From assembly GCF_036409155.1 (NCBI RefSeq), contig NZ_JAZGLW010000001.1, positions 1,364,001 through 1,428,000 on the forward strand: a DNA stretch of 64,000 nucleotides, read 5' to 3'. Numbering within the stretch: position 1 is the stretch's first letter; the number at the start of each line of letters is the position of its first letter. The notes under the pieces are model-generated. The model was not told the DNA's origin. It did not search any database and worked only from the letters and a program-made list of their open reading frames with translations. This document shows, in pieces, positions 16,730 through 24,884 of this stretch. The stretch comes from Mycobacterium sp. 050128 (GTDB taxonomy: Bacteria > Actinomycetota > Actinomycetes > Mycobacteriales > Mycobacteriaceae). Made by a program: the position numbers and the translations under genes.

Positions 16730-19069
16730 TCACAGGCCCGCCGGCCGGGCGCTGGTCGCGCCCGCCGCGCGCAATTGCGCCAAATCTTCTTCGCTGTTCC
16801 CCAGCACGCCGGTCAGCACCTCGGTGGTGTGCTGCCCGTACAACGGTGCGCAGCGACGAATCCAGCGCCTCGGTTTCCCGATGAACACGAAAGGCATTCC
16901 GACACAACGGAACGAGCCGGCCACCGGGTGATCGACCGTCTCCCAGAACCCCCGGGCGAGCAGTTGCGGGTCGGTCAGCAGCGCGGCCGCCTCCGTCACC
17001 CGCGCCGCAGGCACCCCCGCGGCCCGCAGCGTGGCGACCGCGTCGTCCACCTGATGGCGCGCCGTCCAATCCGAGAGCAGCTTGTCAATCTCGTCGGCTC
17101 GCTCCCGCCAACCGGCCTCGTCCGTCCCGAGTTCGGGCCGGTCGATCAGCGTCGCCAGCGCGGCGCGCGCGGCGTCGGTCATCGCGGCGAGCGCTACCCA
17201 TTCGTCGTCCCCCTGACAGCGGTACACGCCCTGCGGACTCGCGCCGGGACCCCGATTTCCGTCCCGGCGCATCTGAATTCCGTTGCGCGAGTGCTCAAGC
17301 AACATCTCGGCCGCAACGTTGAGCGCTGATTCCACCATCGTGGACTCGACATGCATGCCGATCCCGTCCCGGTCGCGGATCACCAGGGCCGCAACGGCCG
17401 CGAACGCGGCATGCAACCCGGCTATCGGATCGCACACCCCGCGCGGAATCACCGGCGGCCCATCGGCATGCCCCGTCATCCACGCCATCCCGGTCGCCTG
17501 TTCCATCGTCTGCGCGAACCCGACGCGGTCACGCCACGGACCGTCGAGACCGAACGCCGGCATCCGGACCATCACGGCGCGTGGATTGGCCGCCCGCACC
17601 GTATCCCATTGCAGGCCGAAGTTTTCCATTACCCTCGGGGAGAAGTTCTCGATGACCAGATCGCTTGCGGCGACCAGCCTTAGCGCCAGCTCGCGACCGG
17701 CGTCGGTGCTGAGCTCGACACTGACACCGCGCTTATTGTTGTTGCTGCACAGGAAGACTGGTCCCCACTCCCACCACTGGTCCCAATCGGGCGGGCGGCC
17801 CGCGGAGAACCGCATACCGTCGGGACGGCGAACGCCCTCGAGCTTGATCACGTCGGCGCCCAGCGAGCCGAGGAATTGGGTAGCCACCGGCCCGGCCCAA
17901 AACGCGGTGAAGTCGGTAATCCGGATGTCGGACAGCGGAAGTGCATCAGCGTGACCGGCTTTCGGCCGGGCAGGCCGCGGCGGCCAGTGCACGCGGCCGT
18001 TGTCGGCGGCCAGCAGCGGCGCTCGTCCGGGTGCCCGCGTCGCGATGGCGTCGCTGCGATACGGCACCCGCGGCTGCAACACCCCGGCCTCGGATTCGAC
18101 GAACACGCCCCGCTCGAGGAAGTGGTCGACCGTCGACAGCGTGGCGGGAGCACCGATGGGGGCCACCGGGATACGGAACGCCACCGCGAGGTCGACGATC
18201 TCCTGCGTGGTCCGAGTCTGGGTCCACTGGGTCACCATGCCCAGGAACTCGTCGCGGCGCTCGACTCGACCGACGAACGATGCCAGCTCGGCGTCGTCGA
18301 CCAGATCAGCGCGGTCGATCATGATCAAGAAATCCTGGAACTGCTGCGCGGTGATCGTGCAGAACCCGACGTTGCCGTCGGCAGTGGGGACGATCGACGG
18401 GAGTTCCAGACTGCGTTGGTGCAGCAGGGAATCCGCGCCCAAGACGCTGGCCGACATGGCGGACAGACCGCCCATCGCGATCGCCATCGCCTCGTACGTC
18501 GAGACGTCGATGACTTCGCCACCACCACCCCGGGCGGCATGCCGGGCCGCGGCGGCCGCGACCGGAGCCGCGAACGAGGCCGCCAACCACTCTCCGAGCC
18601 GTCCGCCCGCCTGCACTGGTTCGTCGCCCGGCCAGCCTCTACCGGAGGTCGAGCCGCACAACGCTTGCAGGATGAACTCGTTGGCGACAAGTTGGTCGTC
18701 GACATAGGGCCCGGTCGTACCGAACGGGGTCACCGCGACGACCACCGCCGACGGGCCGGTGTGCGCGGTGATGTCGTCGAGCGCCCAGCCGTCGGTCAGG
18801 TCGGTGAGCACGACGTCGGCGCCGGCCAAGAGTGCGGTGATCTCCGCGTCGTCGCGACGCACCACCGATTTCTTACCCGCGGCCAGGTAGCCGAACAATG
18901 CCCCCGGCGGCCCCCCGGCCGACCAGCCGCGCATCGAATCGCCCTGCGGGGATTCGATCTTCACTACCTCGGCGCCGGCGTCGGCGAACATCTTGGCGCA
19001 GTACGACACCGCGATCCCGTTGGACAGCTCCAGCACACGCCAATCGCTGAACGGTGCTTGGGCCGCCAC
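16730..19069 (-). CDS. Fused two-domain CaiB/BaiF family CoA-transferase
   Basis: 779 residues made of two tandem family III CoA-transferase domains, at about residues 1-370 and 385-760. These enzymes move CoA between carboxylic acids through an Asp-CoA intermediate. The second half has the expected Asp in GVCDPIAGLHAAF with the FSPRVMENFGL and NNNKRGV blocks. The first half has AGGRLGEWLA at the equivalent place, with Glu instead of Asp, so it may be structural. Family enzymes normally work as interlocked dimers, and a fusion would be an internal pseudo-dimer. The GTG start lies 2 nt after the amidohydrolase stop. Confidence 0.85.
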   Translation of the reverse strand: MAAQAPFSDWRVLELSNGIAVSYCAKMFADAGAEVVKIESPQGDSMRGWSAGGPPGALFGYLAAGKKSVVRRDDAEITALLAGADVVLTDLTDGWALDDITAHTGPSAVVVAVTPFGTTGPYVDDQLVANEFILQALCGSTSGRGWPGDEPVQAGGRLGEWLAASFAAPVAAAAARHAARGGGGEVIDVSTYEAMAIAMGGLSAMSASVLGADSLLHQRSLELPSIVPTADGNVGFCTITAQQFQDFLIMIDRADLVDDAELASFVGRVERRDEFLGMVTQWTQTRTTQEIVDLAVAFRIPVAPIGAPATLSTVDHFLERGVFVESEAGVLQPRVPYRSDAIATRAPGRAPLLAADNGRVHWPPRPARPKAGHADALPLSDIRITDFTAFWAGPVATQFLGSLGADVIKLEGVRRPDGMRFSAGRPPDWDQWWEWGPVFLCSNNNKRGVSVELSTDAGRELALRLVAASDLVIENFSPRVMENFGLQWDTVRAANPRAVMVRMPAFGLDGPWRDRVGFAQTMEQATGMAWMTGHADGPPVIPRGVCDPIAGLHAAFAAVAALVIRDRDGIGMHVESTMVESALNVAAEMLLEHSRNGIQMRRDGNRGPGASPQGVYRCQGDDEWVALAAMTDAARAALATLIDRPELGTDEAGWRERADEIDKLLSDWTARHQVDDAVATLRAAGVPAARVTEAAALLTDPQLLARGFWETVDHPVAGSFRCVGMPFVFIGKPRRWIRRCAPLYGQHTTEVLTGVLGNSEEDLAQLRAAGATSARPAGL

Positions 19070-19071
19070 GC

Positions 19072-20442
19072 TCAGTTGCCCAGCGTGGTCGCGCGCAGCC
19101 GGGCGGATCGCCCGGAAATATCAGAGGCCTCGGCGGTCACCGGCGCCTGTGCGGAGGCCTGGGCCTGCAGCGCGAATTGCGTCATCCGGGTCCACGCGTC
19201 CCGGTCCCGCTGGCTGGCCTGGCGCCCGACATGGGTGACCACGTCGACGTCGGTGGCCTGTGCGCGCAACCGGCCTGCCCGGGCGTGCTCCTTGGGGATG
19301 TACCGGAACGGGTCGAAAGAATAAGCGGCCATGGCGTTTTCGTGCGTGATCTTGTTGATGACCGCGTCGTCGAGGTGGCCCATTGTCTCAATGATGTCCT
19401 CGGGCGCGAACGGCCAGTTGCTGTCGGAGTGTGGGAAGTCCGATTCCCAGCACAGCATGTCCTCGTTGAACCACTCCATGTTGTGTACGCCGACTTTGTC
19501 GCTGATGAAGCAGGTGTAGAAGTGCCGCTTGAACACGTCTACGGGTCCGCTGTAGCCGGGCGGGAACTCCGCGAGCGTCCAGCCCGAATGACGGTTGTAG
19601 ACATGCTCGGCACGCCACAGGAAGTACGGGATCCAGCCGACATCGCCCTCGGTGAGCGAGAATTTCAGTTGGGGGAAGTCGGCCCAGAATTCGGCCCAGA
19701 TCAGCTCGGTGAAGGTGAACATGCTCATCATCGACGATGCCGTCATCTGCACACTCGGCGGGGCGTCGGTCGACACCTGCGGAGAGCGTGACGCGGAGCC
19801 GACATGCGTGCACAGCACCGTTTGGTTCTCGCAGACCGCTTCGAACAGCGGGTACCAGTACTTGGTGTGAATACTGGGCATTTGCAACGCTTCTGGATTC
19901 TCCGAGAACGTCACCGCGTGACATCCCTTGTCCGCCAGGCGCTTGACTTCCTTGGCGGACTCGGCGACGTCGTACAGAGGCAGGATTCCGCACGGGATGA
20001 ACCGCCCGGGGTACGCTGCGCACCATTCGTCGACGTGCCAGTCGTTGTAGGCCTTGATCATCACCAGGTTGACGTCGCGGTCGGGACCCTGGTTGAGGAC
20101 CTGGCCGGAGAACCCGGTGAAGTTCGGGAAGTTCAGCCCCGCCAGCTGTCCACCGGCGTTCATGTCGCGGACGCGCTCGTCGACGTTGAAACAGCCTGGC
20201 CGCATCTCGTCATAGCGCGAGGCGTCGATGTTGTACATCTCGCGGGGCTTGCCGGCGACGGCGTTCAGGCCCATGTTTCGCCCGCGCACCTCGCCGTAGT
20301 ACCACTGCTGGACGCCGTCGGGCTCCATGACCACCCGCGGAGCGAGGTCTTTGTACTTCGCCGGAACATGCGCGTCGAACATGTCCGCCGGCTCGGCGAT
20401 ATGGTCGTCCACGCTGATCAGGATCAGATCGTCGTTTTTCAT
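19072..20442 (-). CDS. Metal-dependent amidohydrolase (TIM-barrel, Amidohydro_2)
   Basis: 456 residues. Metal-binding blocks are DDHIAEP at the N-terminus, CTHVGS in the middle and CWESDFPHSDSNWP near the end, the pattern of the decarboxylase/hydrolase branch of the amidohydrolase superfamily. It likely cleaves a ring or removes CO2 in the pathway encoded by the operon. The ATG at 20442 has AGGAG 9 nt upstream. It is the first gene of the operon that runs to 14114 and is divergent from a LacI regulator. A long Ala/Arg-rich tail follows about residue 400. Confidence 0.8.
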   Translation of the reverse strand: MKNDDLILISVDDHIAEPADMFDAHVPAKYKDLAPRVVMEPDGVQQWYYGEVRGRNMGLNAVAGKPREMYNIDASRYDEMRPGCFNVDERVRDMNAGGQLAGLNFPNFTGFSGQVLNQGPDRDVNLVMIKAYNDWHVDEWCAAYPGRFIPCGILPLYDVAESAKEVKRLADKGCHAVTFSENPEALQMPSIHTKYWYPLFEAVCENQTVLCTHVGSASRSPQVSTDAPPSVQMTASSMMSMFTFTELIWAEFWADFPQLKFSLTEGDVGWIPYFLWRAEHVYNRHSGWTLAEFPPGYSGPVDVFKRHFYTCFISDKVGVHNMEWFNEDMLCWESDFPHSDSNWPFAPEDIIETMGHLDDAVINKITHENAMAAYSFDPFRYIPKEHARAGRLRAQATDVDVVTHVGRQASQRDRDAWTRMTQFALQAQASAQAPVTAEASDISGRSARLRATTLGN

Positions 20443-20462
20443 GCCGCTCTCCTTGAATACAG

Positions 20463-20475
20463 TGACTAGTAGACA
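20463..20475. promoter_or_regulatory. Second candidate LacI-type site (imperfect)
   Basis: TGACTA and TAGACA around a central G resembles the stronger palindrome at 20595-20615 (shared core GACTA-n-TAG). It lies 21 bp upstream of the amidohydrolase start, where repression of the minus-strand operon would be expected. Confidence 0.45.
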
Positions 20476-20594
20476 ATGATCTCGGTCACAGAGTCAACGT
20501 TGGGCGGCGTTACTGCTGGGGAAGTCAAAGCGACATAACAGCAGTAATGCCGCTGATGGGCACCTGAGCACCTGCCAGGTCAGCCCGGGACCGG

Positions 20595-20615
20595 AGAGGG
20601 ACTAATAGTCTCTCT
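20595..20615. promoter_or_regulatory. Candidate LacI-type operator
   Basis: Odd-length palindrome with arms AGAGGGACTA and TAGTCTCTCT (9 of 10 pairs) around one A, in the 246-bp gap between the divergent amidohydrolase operon and the LacI gene. Confidence 0.6.
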
Positions 20616-20688
20616 GTATGGGGCGTCTGGCCTGGTCTGGGATTGCCGGATCGTGGTTGTCGCTCGTCACCGCATGCCACCATGAGTC

Positions 20689-21681
20689 ATGGCTGGGCCC
20701 GAGGTGAACGCGAATAAGGTGGTGCGGCCCACCAATGCTGACGTAGCGCGTTTGGCCAGCGTGTCGACCGCGACGGTCAGCTATGTCCTCAACAACGCTG
20801 CGGGCCGCAGGATCTCGGCGCAAACGCGCGAGGCAGTCCAACGCGCCGCCGAGCGATTGGGCTACCGGCCCAACCTGGCCGCGCGCAACCTCGCCCGGGG
20901 CAAGAGCGGAGTGGTTCTGTACGTGGTGCCGCATGTGGCGGTCGGCGAGATGCCCATGATCGCCGGCAGCCGAATGACCACCGAGCTGGCGCGCCTGGGC
21001 TTGCTCCAGGTGCAGATCTTCGAGACCGAGGACGATCAGTACATCGTCGACGCGATCGAGAACCTCGACCCGATTGCGGTCACGAGCCTGTTCCCGCTCA
21101 ACGCTGCCGCAACGACAGCGCTACGGGCCGCTGGCATACCCAACATTGAGATCGGGACGCTGCCCGCGCTCGGCGATCCGCACCTCGACATTGGCGAGAT
21201 GCGGGTTGACCATCTCGTATCGCGTGGTCACCGGCAGATCGGGTTCGCCTACACCGGAATTCCCAGGTGGCGCGCGTTGGGCGACTACTGGTTCGAGGGT
21301 GTCGCGCGCGCGGCGAAGTCGCGGGACTTGCCGCGATTGGCCGTCGCCGAGGTGACGGTGGACAACGCCGCCGAGGTGGTGCGGGGATGGGTGCGGGACG
21401 GCGTGACGGCCGTGTGTGCGCAAAGTGACGAAATCGCCTGCCTTGTCTTGCACGGGATTCATGAAGCAGGGCTGCGCTGCCCGCGCGACCTCGCGGTGAT
21501 GGGCGTCGACGCCACCCCGATGGGCGTGGTGAGCAGCCCACCCCTGACCACCGTGCAATTCGCTTCGCGCGCCGTCGCCGATATCGCTCTTGCTGCTCTG
21601 CTCGAACGATTGGGGTACCCGCCCCCGCCATCGGGCGAGCCCACCGATATCGCCCGCCTGATCGTGCGGTCCTCGACCTAG
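20689..21681 (+). CDS. LacI family transcriptional regulator
   Basis: About 330 residues. The N-terminal LacI helix-turn-helix is clear (TNADVARLASVSTATVSYVLN), with the hinge-helix block ERLGYRPNLAARNLARGKSG, then a periplasmic-binding-protein-like ligand domain (HRQIGFAYTG and LAVMGVDATPMG). ATG at 20689. It is divergent from the amidohydrolase/CoA-transferase/thiolase operon and upstream of a second amidohydrolase on its own strand, so it probably controls both. LacI regulators usually sense sugars, and its presence in an acyl-CoA catabolic block is a little unusual. Confidence 0.87.
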   Translation: MAGPEVNANKVVRPTNADVARLASVSTATVSYVLNNAAGRRISAQTREAVQRAAERLGYRPNLAARNLARGKSGVVLYVVPHVAVGEMPMIAGSRMTTELARLGLLQVQIFETEDDQYIVDAIENLDPIAVTSLFPLNAAATTALRAAGIPNIEIGTLPALGDPHLDIGEMRVDHLVSRGHRQIGFAYTGIPRWRALGDYWFEGVARAAKSRDLPRLAVAEVTVDNAAEVVRGWVRDGVTAVCAQSDEIACLVLHGIHEAGLRCPRDLAVMGVDATPMGVVSSPPLTTVQFASRAVADIALAALLERLGYPPPPSGEPTDIARLIVRSST

Positions 21682-21732
21682 CACCGCACTGGCATACTCC
21701 CGTCTAGCGCACCGCCGGAGAGGAGCAGTCCG

Positions 21733-22566
21733 ATGGACATCGTCGACGCCCAGGTCCACGCCAACATGCTCGGCACCGAGGTCACGCTGGCGATCATGGA
21801 CGCCTTGGGCATCGCGGGCGTGCTGTTCGACGAGTTCGACACGTTCACCGACGAAGGATTTCAGCCCGGCTATCGCCTGGCCAACGGCGCCTTTCGCTGT
21901 GTGGGGCCGAATGCCGAAGCTGCGGCGATACGTTATCCCGAGCGCTTCGCCTTCCTGATGCGGGTGGATCCGACCGACCCGGGCATCGAATCCTGGATTG
22001 AAACCCTGACCGCCGCACCCGGCTTCAAGGCCCTGCGCACCATGATTTTCACTCCGACCGAAGCTGCGGTGTTCGAGCAGGGCGGCCACGATCGGTTACT
22101 GAAAGCCGCCGTCTCGCACAGCCTGCCGGTGTTCGTCACGTGTCCCGGCGTGGTGGCGCACCTGACGCAATATGTGGAGCGCTTTCCCGACGTCCAATTC
22201 GTCATCGATCATTGCGGCGCCGCTTTCGATGCGCCGCCCGGCCAAGCCGGCATCGACGATGCGCTGGCGATGGCGAGCTACGCCAACGTGGCCTACAAAT
22301 GGGCCCACGCGCCGTCCTTCTTGTCGACCGAGCCCTACCCGTTCAGCGACCTCGAACCGAAGCTGCGCCGCGCGATCGACGCCTTCGGACCCGAGCGCGT
22401 GATGTGGGCCAGCGACTATACGATTACCCGGCACCGCGCCACCTGGGCCGAGAACCTGTTCAGCATCCGCGACTCCTCGTCGCTATCGCAGGACGAGAAG
22501 GCCTGGATTCTTGGTGGAACTGCGCGCCGGATTCTGAAATGGCCAGCGCCACAAGTTGATTCGTAG
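21733..22566 (+). CDS. Amidohydrolase family protein (lactonase/decarboxylase-like)
   Basis: About 277 residues. The opening MDIVDAQVHANMLG carries the first metal block (Q-x-H variant of H-x-H). FVIDHCGAAF is the middle His block and MWASDYTI gives the late Asp. GGAGAGGAGC lies just before the ATG. The small TIM-barrel size fits the 2-pyrone-4,6-dicarboxylate lactonase/ACMS-decarboxylase branch. It follows the LacI gene after 51 bp and converges on a TetR gene. Its partner may be the larger amidohydrolase at 19072. Confidence 0.77.
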   Translation: MDIVDAQVHANMLGTEVTLAIMDALGIAGVLFDEFDTFTDEGFQPGYRLANGAFRCVGPNAEAAAIRYPERFAFLMRVDPTDPGIESWIETLTAAPGFKALRTMIFTPTEAAVFEQGGHDRLLKAAVSHSLPVFVTCPGVVAHLTQYVERFPDVQFVIDHCGAAFDAPPGQAGIDDALAMASYANVAYKWAHAPSFLSTEPYPFSDLEPKLRRAIDAFGPERVMWASDYTITRHRATWAENLFSIRDSSSLSQDEKAWILGGTARRILKWPAPQVDS

Positions 22567-22571
22567 CCGCG

Positions 22572-23165
22572 TCAGGCGATTGCGATGGCGGCCAGGCCGT
22601 GCCGCACCCGATCGGGCAACGACCCCCCGTCGCTGAGCCAGTCGTCCAGGGCGATGCGGACCGCCGCCATCGCCAGTGCACCGATCAGCCGGGGCCTGGG
22701 GTCTTGGGGGCCAAGCTCGGGTAGCCGGGGCGCGATCAGGTCGGCGATCGCCGCTTCATAGCGCACATAGATACGTAGCGTCCACGCATCGAGCGTTTCC
22801 GACGAACGGGTCAGGGTGGCAAGCTCGCGTACCTGGTCCTCGATCTCGGCGAATCCCCGCCCCAGGTCACCGAAGGCGCGGGCCACGGCTTCCAGGGCGC
22901 CCATTCCCGCGGGTTGCGCCGCCAGCGCGGTGGTGATCCGATCCAGCCAGTGGGTGTTCATGCCCTCTGCGACGGCGTCTTCCTTGGAGTTGAAATAGCG
23001 GAAGAACGTTGCCCGCCCGATCTCGGCCGTGTCGGCGATGTCGTCGACCGTCGCCCCGGCCAGGCCGCGGCTGATCACCAGCTGCGCGGCCGCCTTGGCG
23101 ATACGCTGTCGTGTCGCCATGCGCTTTTGCTCCGCGAGGGACATCGACGAAGACGTCGCAGACAT
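22572..23165 (-). CDS. TetR family transcriptional regulator
   Basis: 197 residues. The helix-turn-helix reads ATVDDIADTAEIGRATFFRYFNSKEDAV, close to the TetR consensus. The C-terminal domain is helical with no clear ligand class (TetR_C group with RIALDDWLSDGG near the end). ATG at 23165. The upstream 303-bp gap separates it from a divergent Tat-exported amidase gene. No perfect palindrome is seen directly upstream, though TTGTCCGGAACAA occurs about 140 bp away. Confidence 0.85.
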   Translation of the reverse strand: MSATSSSMSLAEQKRMATRQRIAKAAAQLVISRGLAGATVDDIADTAEIGRATFFRYFNSKEDAVAEGMNTHWLDRITTALAAQPAGMGALEAVARAFGDLGRGFAEIEDQVRELATLTRSSETLDAWTLRIYVRYEAAIADLIAPRLPELGPQDPRPRLIGALAMAAVRIALDDWLSDGGSLPDRVRHGLAAIAIA

Positions 23166-23468
23166 TCGCCCACCATATCCATGCGAATCGTTTTGTTGCT
23201 CGAGTCGGCGAAGGCGGGCGTTTCACCGACGCCGCTCGGGGCCCGACCGGGCCTACATCACACACCGCATCCTGCTTGACCCAATTATCGTAACCGAGTA
23301 TTAATTTGTCCGGAACAAGGTGATGGCATTCCTACCTGCTCCCAAAGTCATTGGGCAACAGCATCATCGGCACGGATAGCTCTCATCACGAATTCGTATT
23401 GGACCGTAATTATTCCGGGCTGCGAAGATCCGTTGAACGACCGACGCCATATTCCTGGAGACCAAGCG
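23166..23468. promoter_or_regulatory. Divergent intergenic region with the first copy of the duplicated leader
   Basis: No gene seen. It holds the TetR promoter side, a short dyad TTGTCCGGAACAA near 23305-23320, and from 23360 the leader block also found at 32064. Within it ATTGGACC and AAGATCCGTT are spaced like -35 and -10 regions (TTGGAC, 18 bp, GAAGAT), and GGAG lies 9 nt before the amidase ATG at 23469. Confidence 0.55.
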
Positions 23469-23473
23469 ATGGA
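23360..23473 (+). repeat. Duplicated 115-bp promoter/leader block, copy A
   Basis: This 114-bp stretch aligns with 32064-32179 with nearly equal length. Shared blocks in the same order are AGCATCATC, CGGAT, ATCACGAATTCG, ATTGGACC, AAGATCCGTT and GGAG with ATGGA at the end. In this copy it leads into the exported acetamidase-like gene. Confidence 0.75.
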
Positions 23474-24812
23474 TCAAACCTTTATGCAGAGTGCACGGGA
23501 CACCCTCGTCGACGGTGTTGGCCGACGCGATTTCGTCAGGGCCGTCGCGGCAATCGGTGCCGGGGTCGGCGTAGCCGGCATCGCAGCCGGTTGCGCCAGA
23601 ACCGGTTCGGCGGCTTCAACTTTCAGTGCCAACCGGGTTCTGCAGCCAGGCGAGGGCAATATCGGGGGCAACCACTACCTGCAGTCCACGCCCGACCAGG
23701 TGCTCTGGGGTTACGTCCCCAACGTGCATGCCAAACCGGTGCTGCAAATGAAGTCGGGAGAAACGCTCACCGTCGACGCCGTCTCGCACGAGGGCATCCT
23801 GGAGGATCAGGGGCGTAATCCCGTCGCGTACTTCGCGTCGAAGGGCGTCCGCCAATCCGAGGTCCTCACGGACGCCATCGCGATCGCTGCGGAATATCGG
23901 CGCACACCACGCGATTTCGATAAGGACGGTCCCCATGTGGTCACCGGTCCGGTGTTCGTCGAAGGAGCGCAGCCGGGAGATGTGCTCAAGATCGAGACGC
24001 TCGAGGCGACGCCGCGAGTGCCTTACGGCGTCGTCTCTAGTCGGCACGGCAAGGGCGCATTGGCCAGGACCACCGACGGCAAGGCACCCGCGGGAATCAC
24101 GCTCGCGGAAGTCATGCCGCCGGTAAGCGAAGACCACCGACCCAACCCCGACCCGACGAAATATGGCGACTCCTTCACATTCACGTCCATCGAGGACGGC
24201 CATGGCGTGATGCGCTACGGCACAGCGTCGGTGCGATTTCCGCTCAACCCGTTCATGGGCATGATGGGTGTCGCCTTCTCGCCGGATTCGGATCTCACGG
24301 CGGCAAGCGCCAACTCGATACCGCCGACCTTGGGCGGGGGCAACATCGACATCCGGTTGCTGGGTGTGGGCTCCACTTTCTACCTGCCCGTGTTCGCCGA
24401 AGGCGCACTGTTCTACGTCGGTGACCCCCACCACGCGATGGGCAGTGGCGAGGTCGCGCTGACCGCGATGGAAGGATCGCTGCGAGGAACCTTTCGGCTC
24501 ACGGTGTGCAAACCGAAAACCGGTGATGCACCGTCGGTGGCCTACCGCTACCCCTTCGCCGAGACCGCCGATCTCTGGGTGCCCATCGGGCTGTCCGATC
24601 CCGATGCCAGCGTCAACGGACAGATCACTGATCTCAACGTGGCGATGCGCCGGGCGGTGGTCAATGCCCTGGACTTTCTCGAGTCCGACAGGGGTATGGA
24701 CCGGGCCACGGCATACGCATACCTGTCCGCCGCGGCCGATTTCTGTGTCTCTCAGGTGGTCGACCGCACGGTCGGGGTGCACGCGCAAATCGACAAGTCG
24801 CACTTCCGGTGA
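23469..24812 (+). CDS. Acetamidase/formamidase family lipoprotein, Tat-exported
   Basis: About 447 residues of the FmdA/AmdA family, which hydrolyses acetamide, formamide or related short amides to acid and ammonia. Family features are the beta-rich body with NVHAKPVLQMKSGETLTVD, FVEGAQPGDVLKIETLE, FMGMMGVAFSP and GGNIDIRLLGVG. The N-terminus is unusual for the family: GRRDFVRAV followed by a hydrophobic run and a lipobox-like AAGC indicates Tat export and lipid anchoring, so the enzyme would work outside the cytoplasm. The ATG at 23469 has GGAG upstream and the signal peptide supports it. It is divergent from a TetR gene. Confidence 0.8.
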   Translation: MDQTFMQSARDTLVDGVGRRDFVRAVAAIGAGVGVAGIAAGCARTGSAASTFSANRVLQPGEGNIGGNHYLQSTPDQVLWGYVPNVHAKPVLQMKSGETLTVDAVSHEGILEDQGRNPVAYFASKGVRQSEVLTDAIAIAAEYRRTPRDFDKDGPHVVTGPVFVEGAQPGDVLKIETLEATPRVPYGVVSSRHGKGALARTTDGKAPAGITLAEVMPPVSEDHRPNPDPTKYGDSFTFTSIEDGHGVMRYGTASVRFPLNPFMGMMGVAFSPDSDLTAASANSIPPTLGGGNIDIRLLGVGSTFYLPVFAEGALFYVGDPHHAMGSGEVALTAMEGSLRGTFRLTVCKPKTGDAPSVAYRYPFAETADLWVPIGLSDPDASVNGQITDLNVAMRRAVVNALDFLESDRGMDRATAYAYLSAAADFCVSQVVDRTVGVHAQIDKSHFR

Positions 24813-24869
24813 GCCGTGCCGCGCAATTCGCGTGAATCGCTGTTCAGGAGACGGACCATAGCCTTAACA

Positions 24870-24884
24870 TGAGACTATGTCTCA
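24870..24884. promoter_or_regulatory. Palindrome overlapping the DUF1214 gene start
   Basis: Perfect arms TGAGAC and GTCTCA around TAT, covering the ATG at 24877. Its position suggests an operator for a TetR-like protein that blocks initiation of the DUF1214/sulfotransferase transcript. Confidence 0.45.

Noticed and set aside
15148..16884. Plus-strand frame of 578 codons over the thiolase, DUF35 and CoA-transferase genes
   Set aside because: It crosses three clear minus-strand genes and has no domains; a GC-driven shadow frame.
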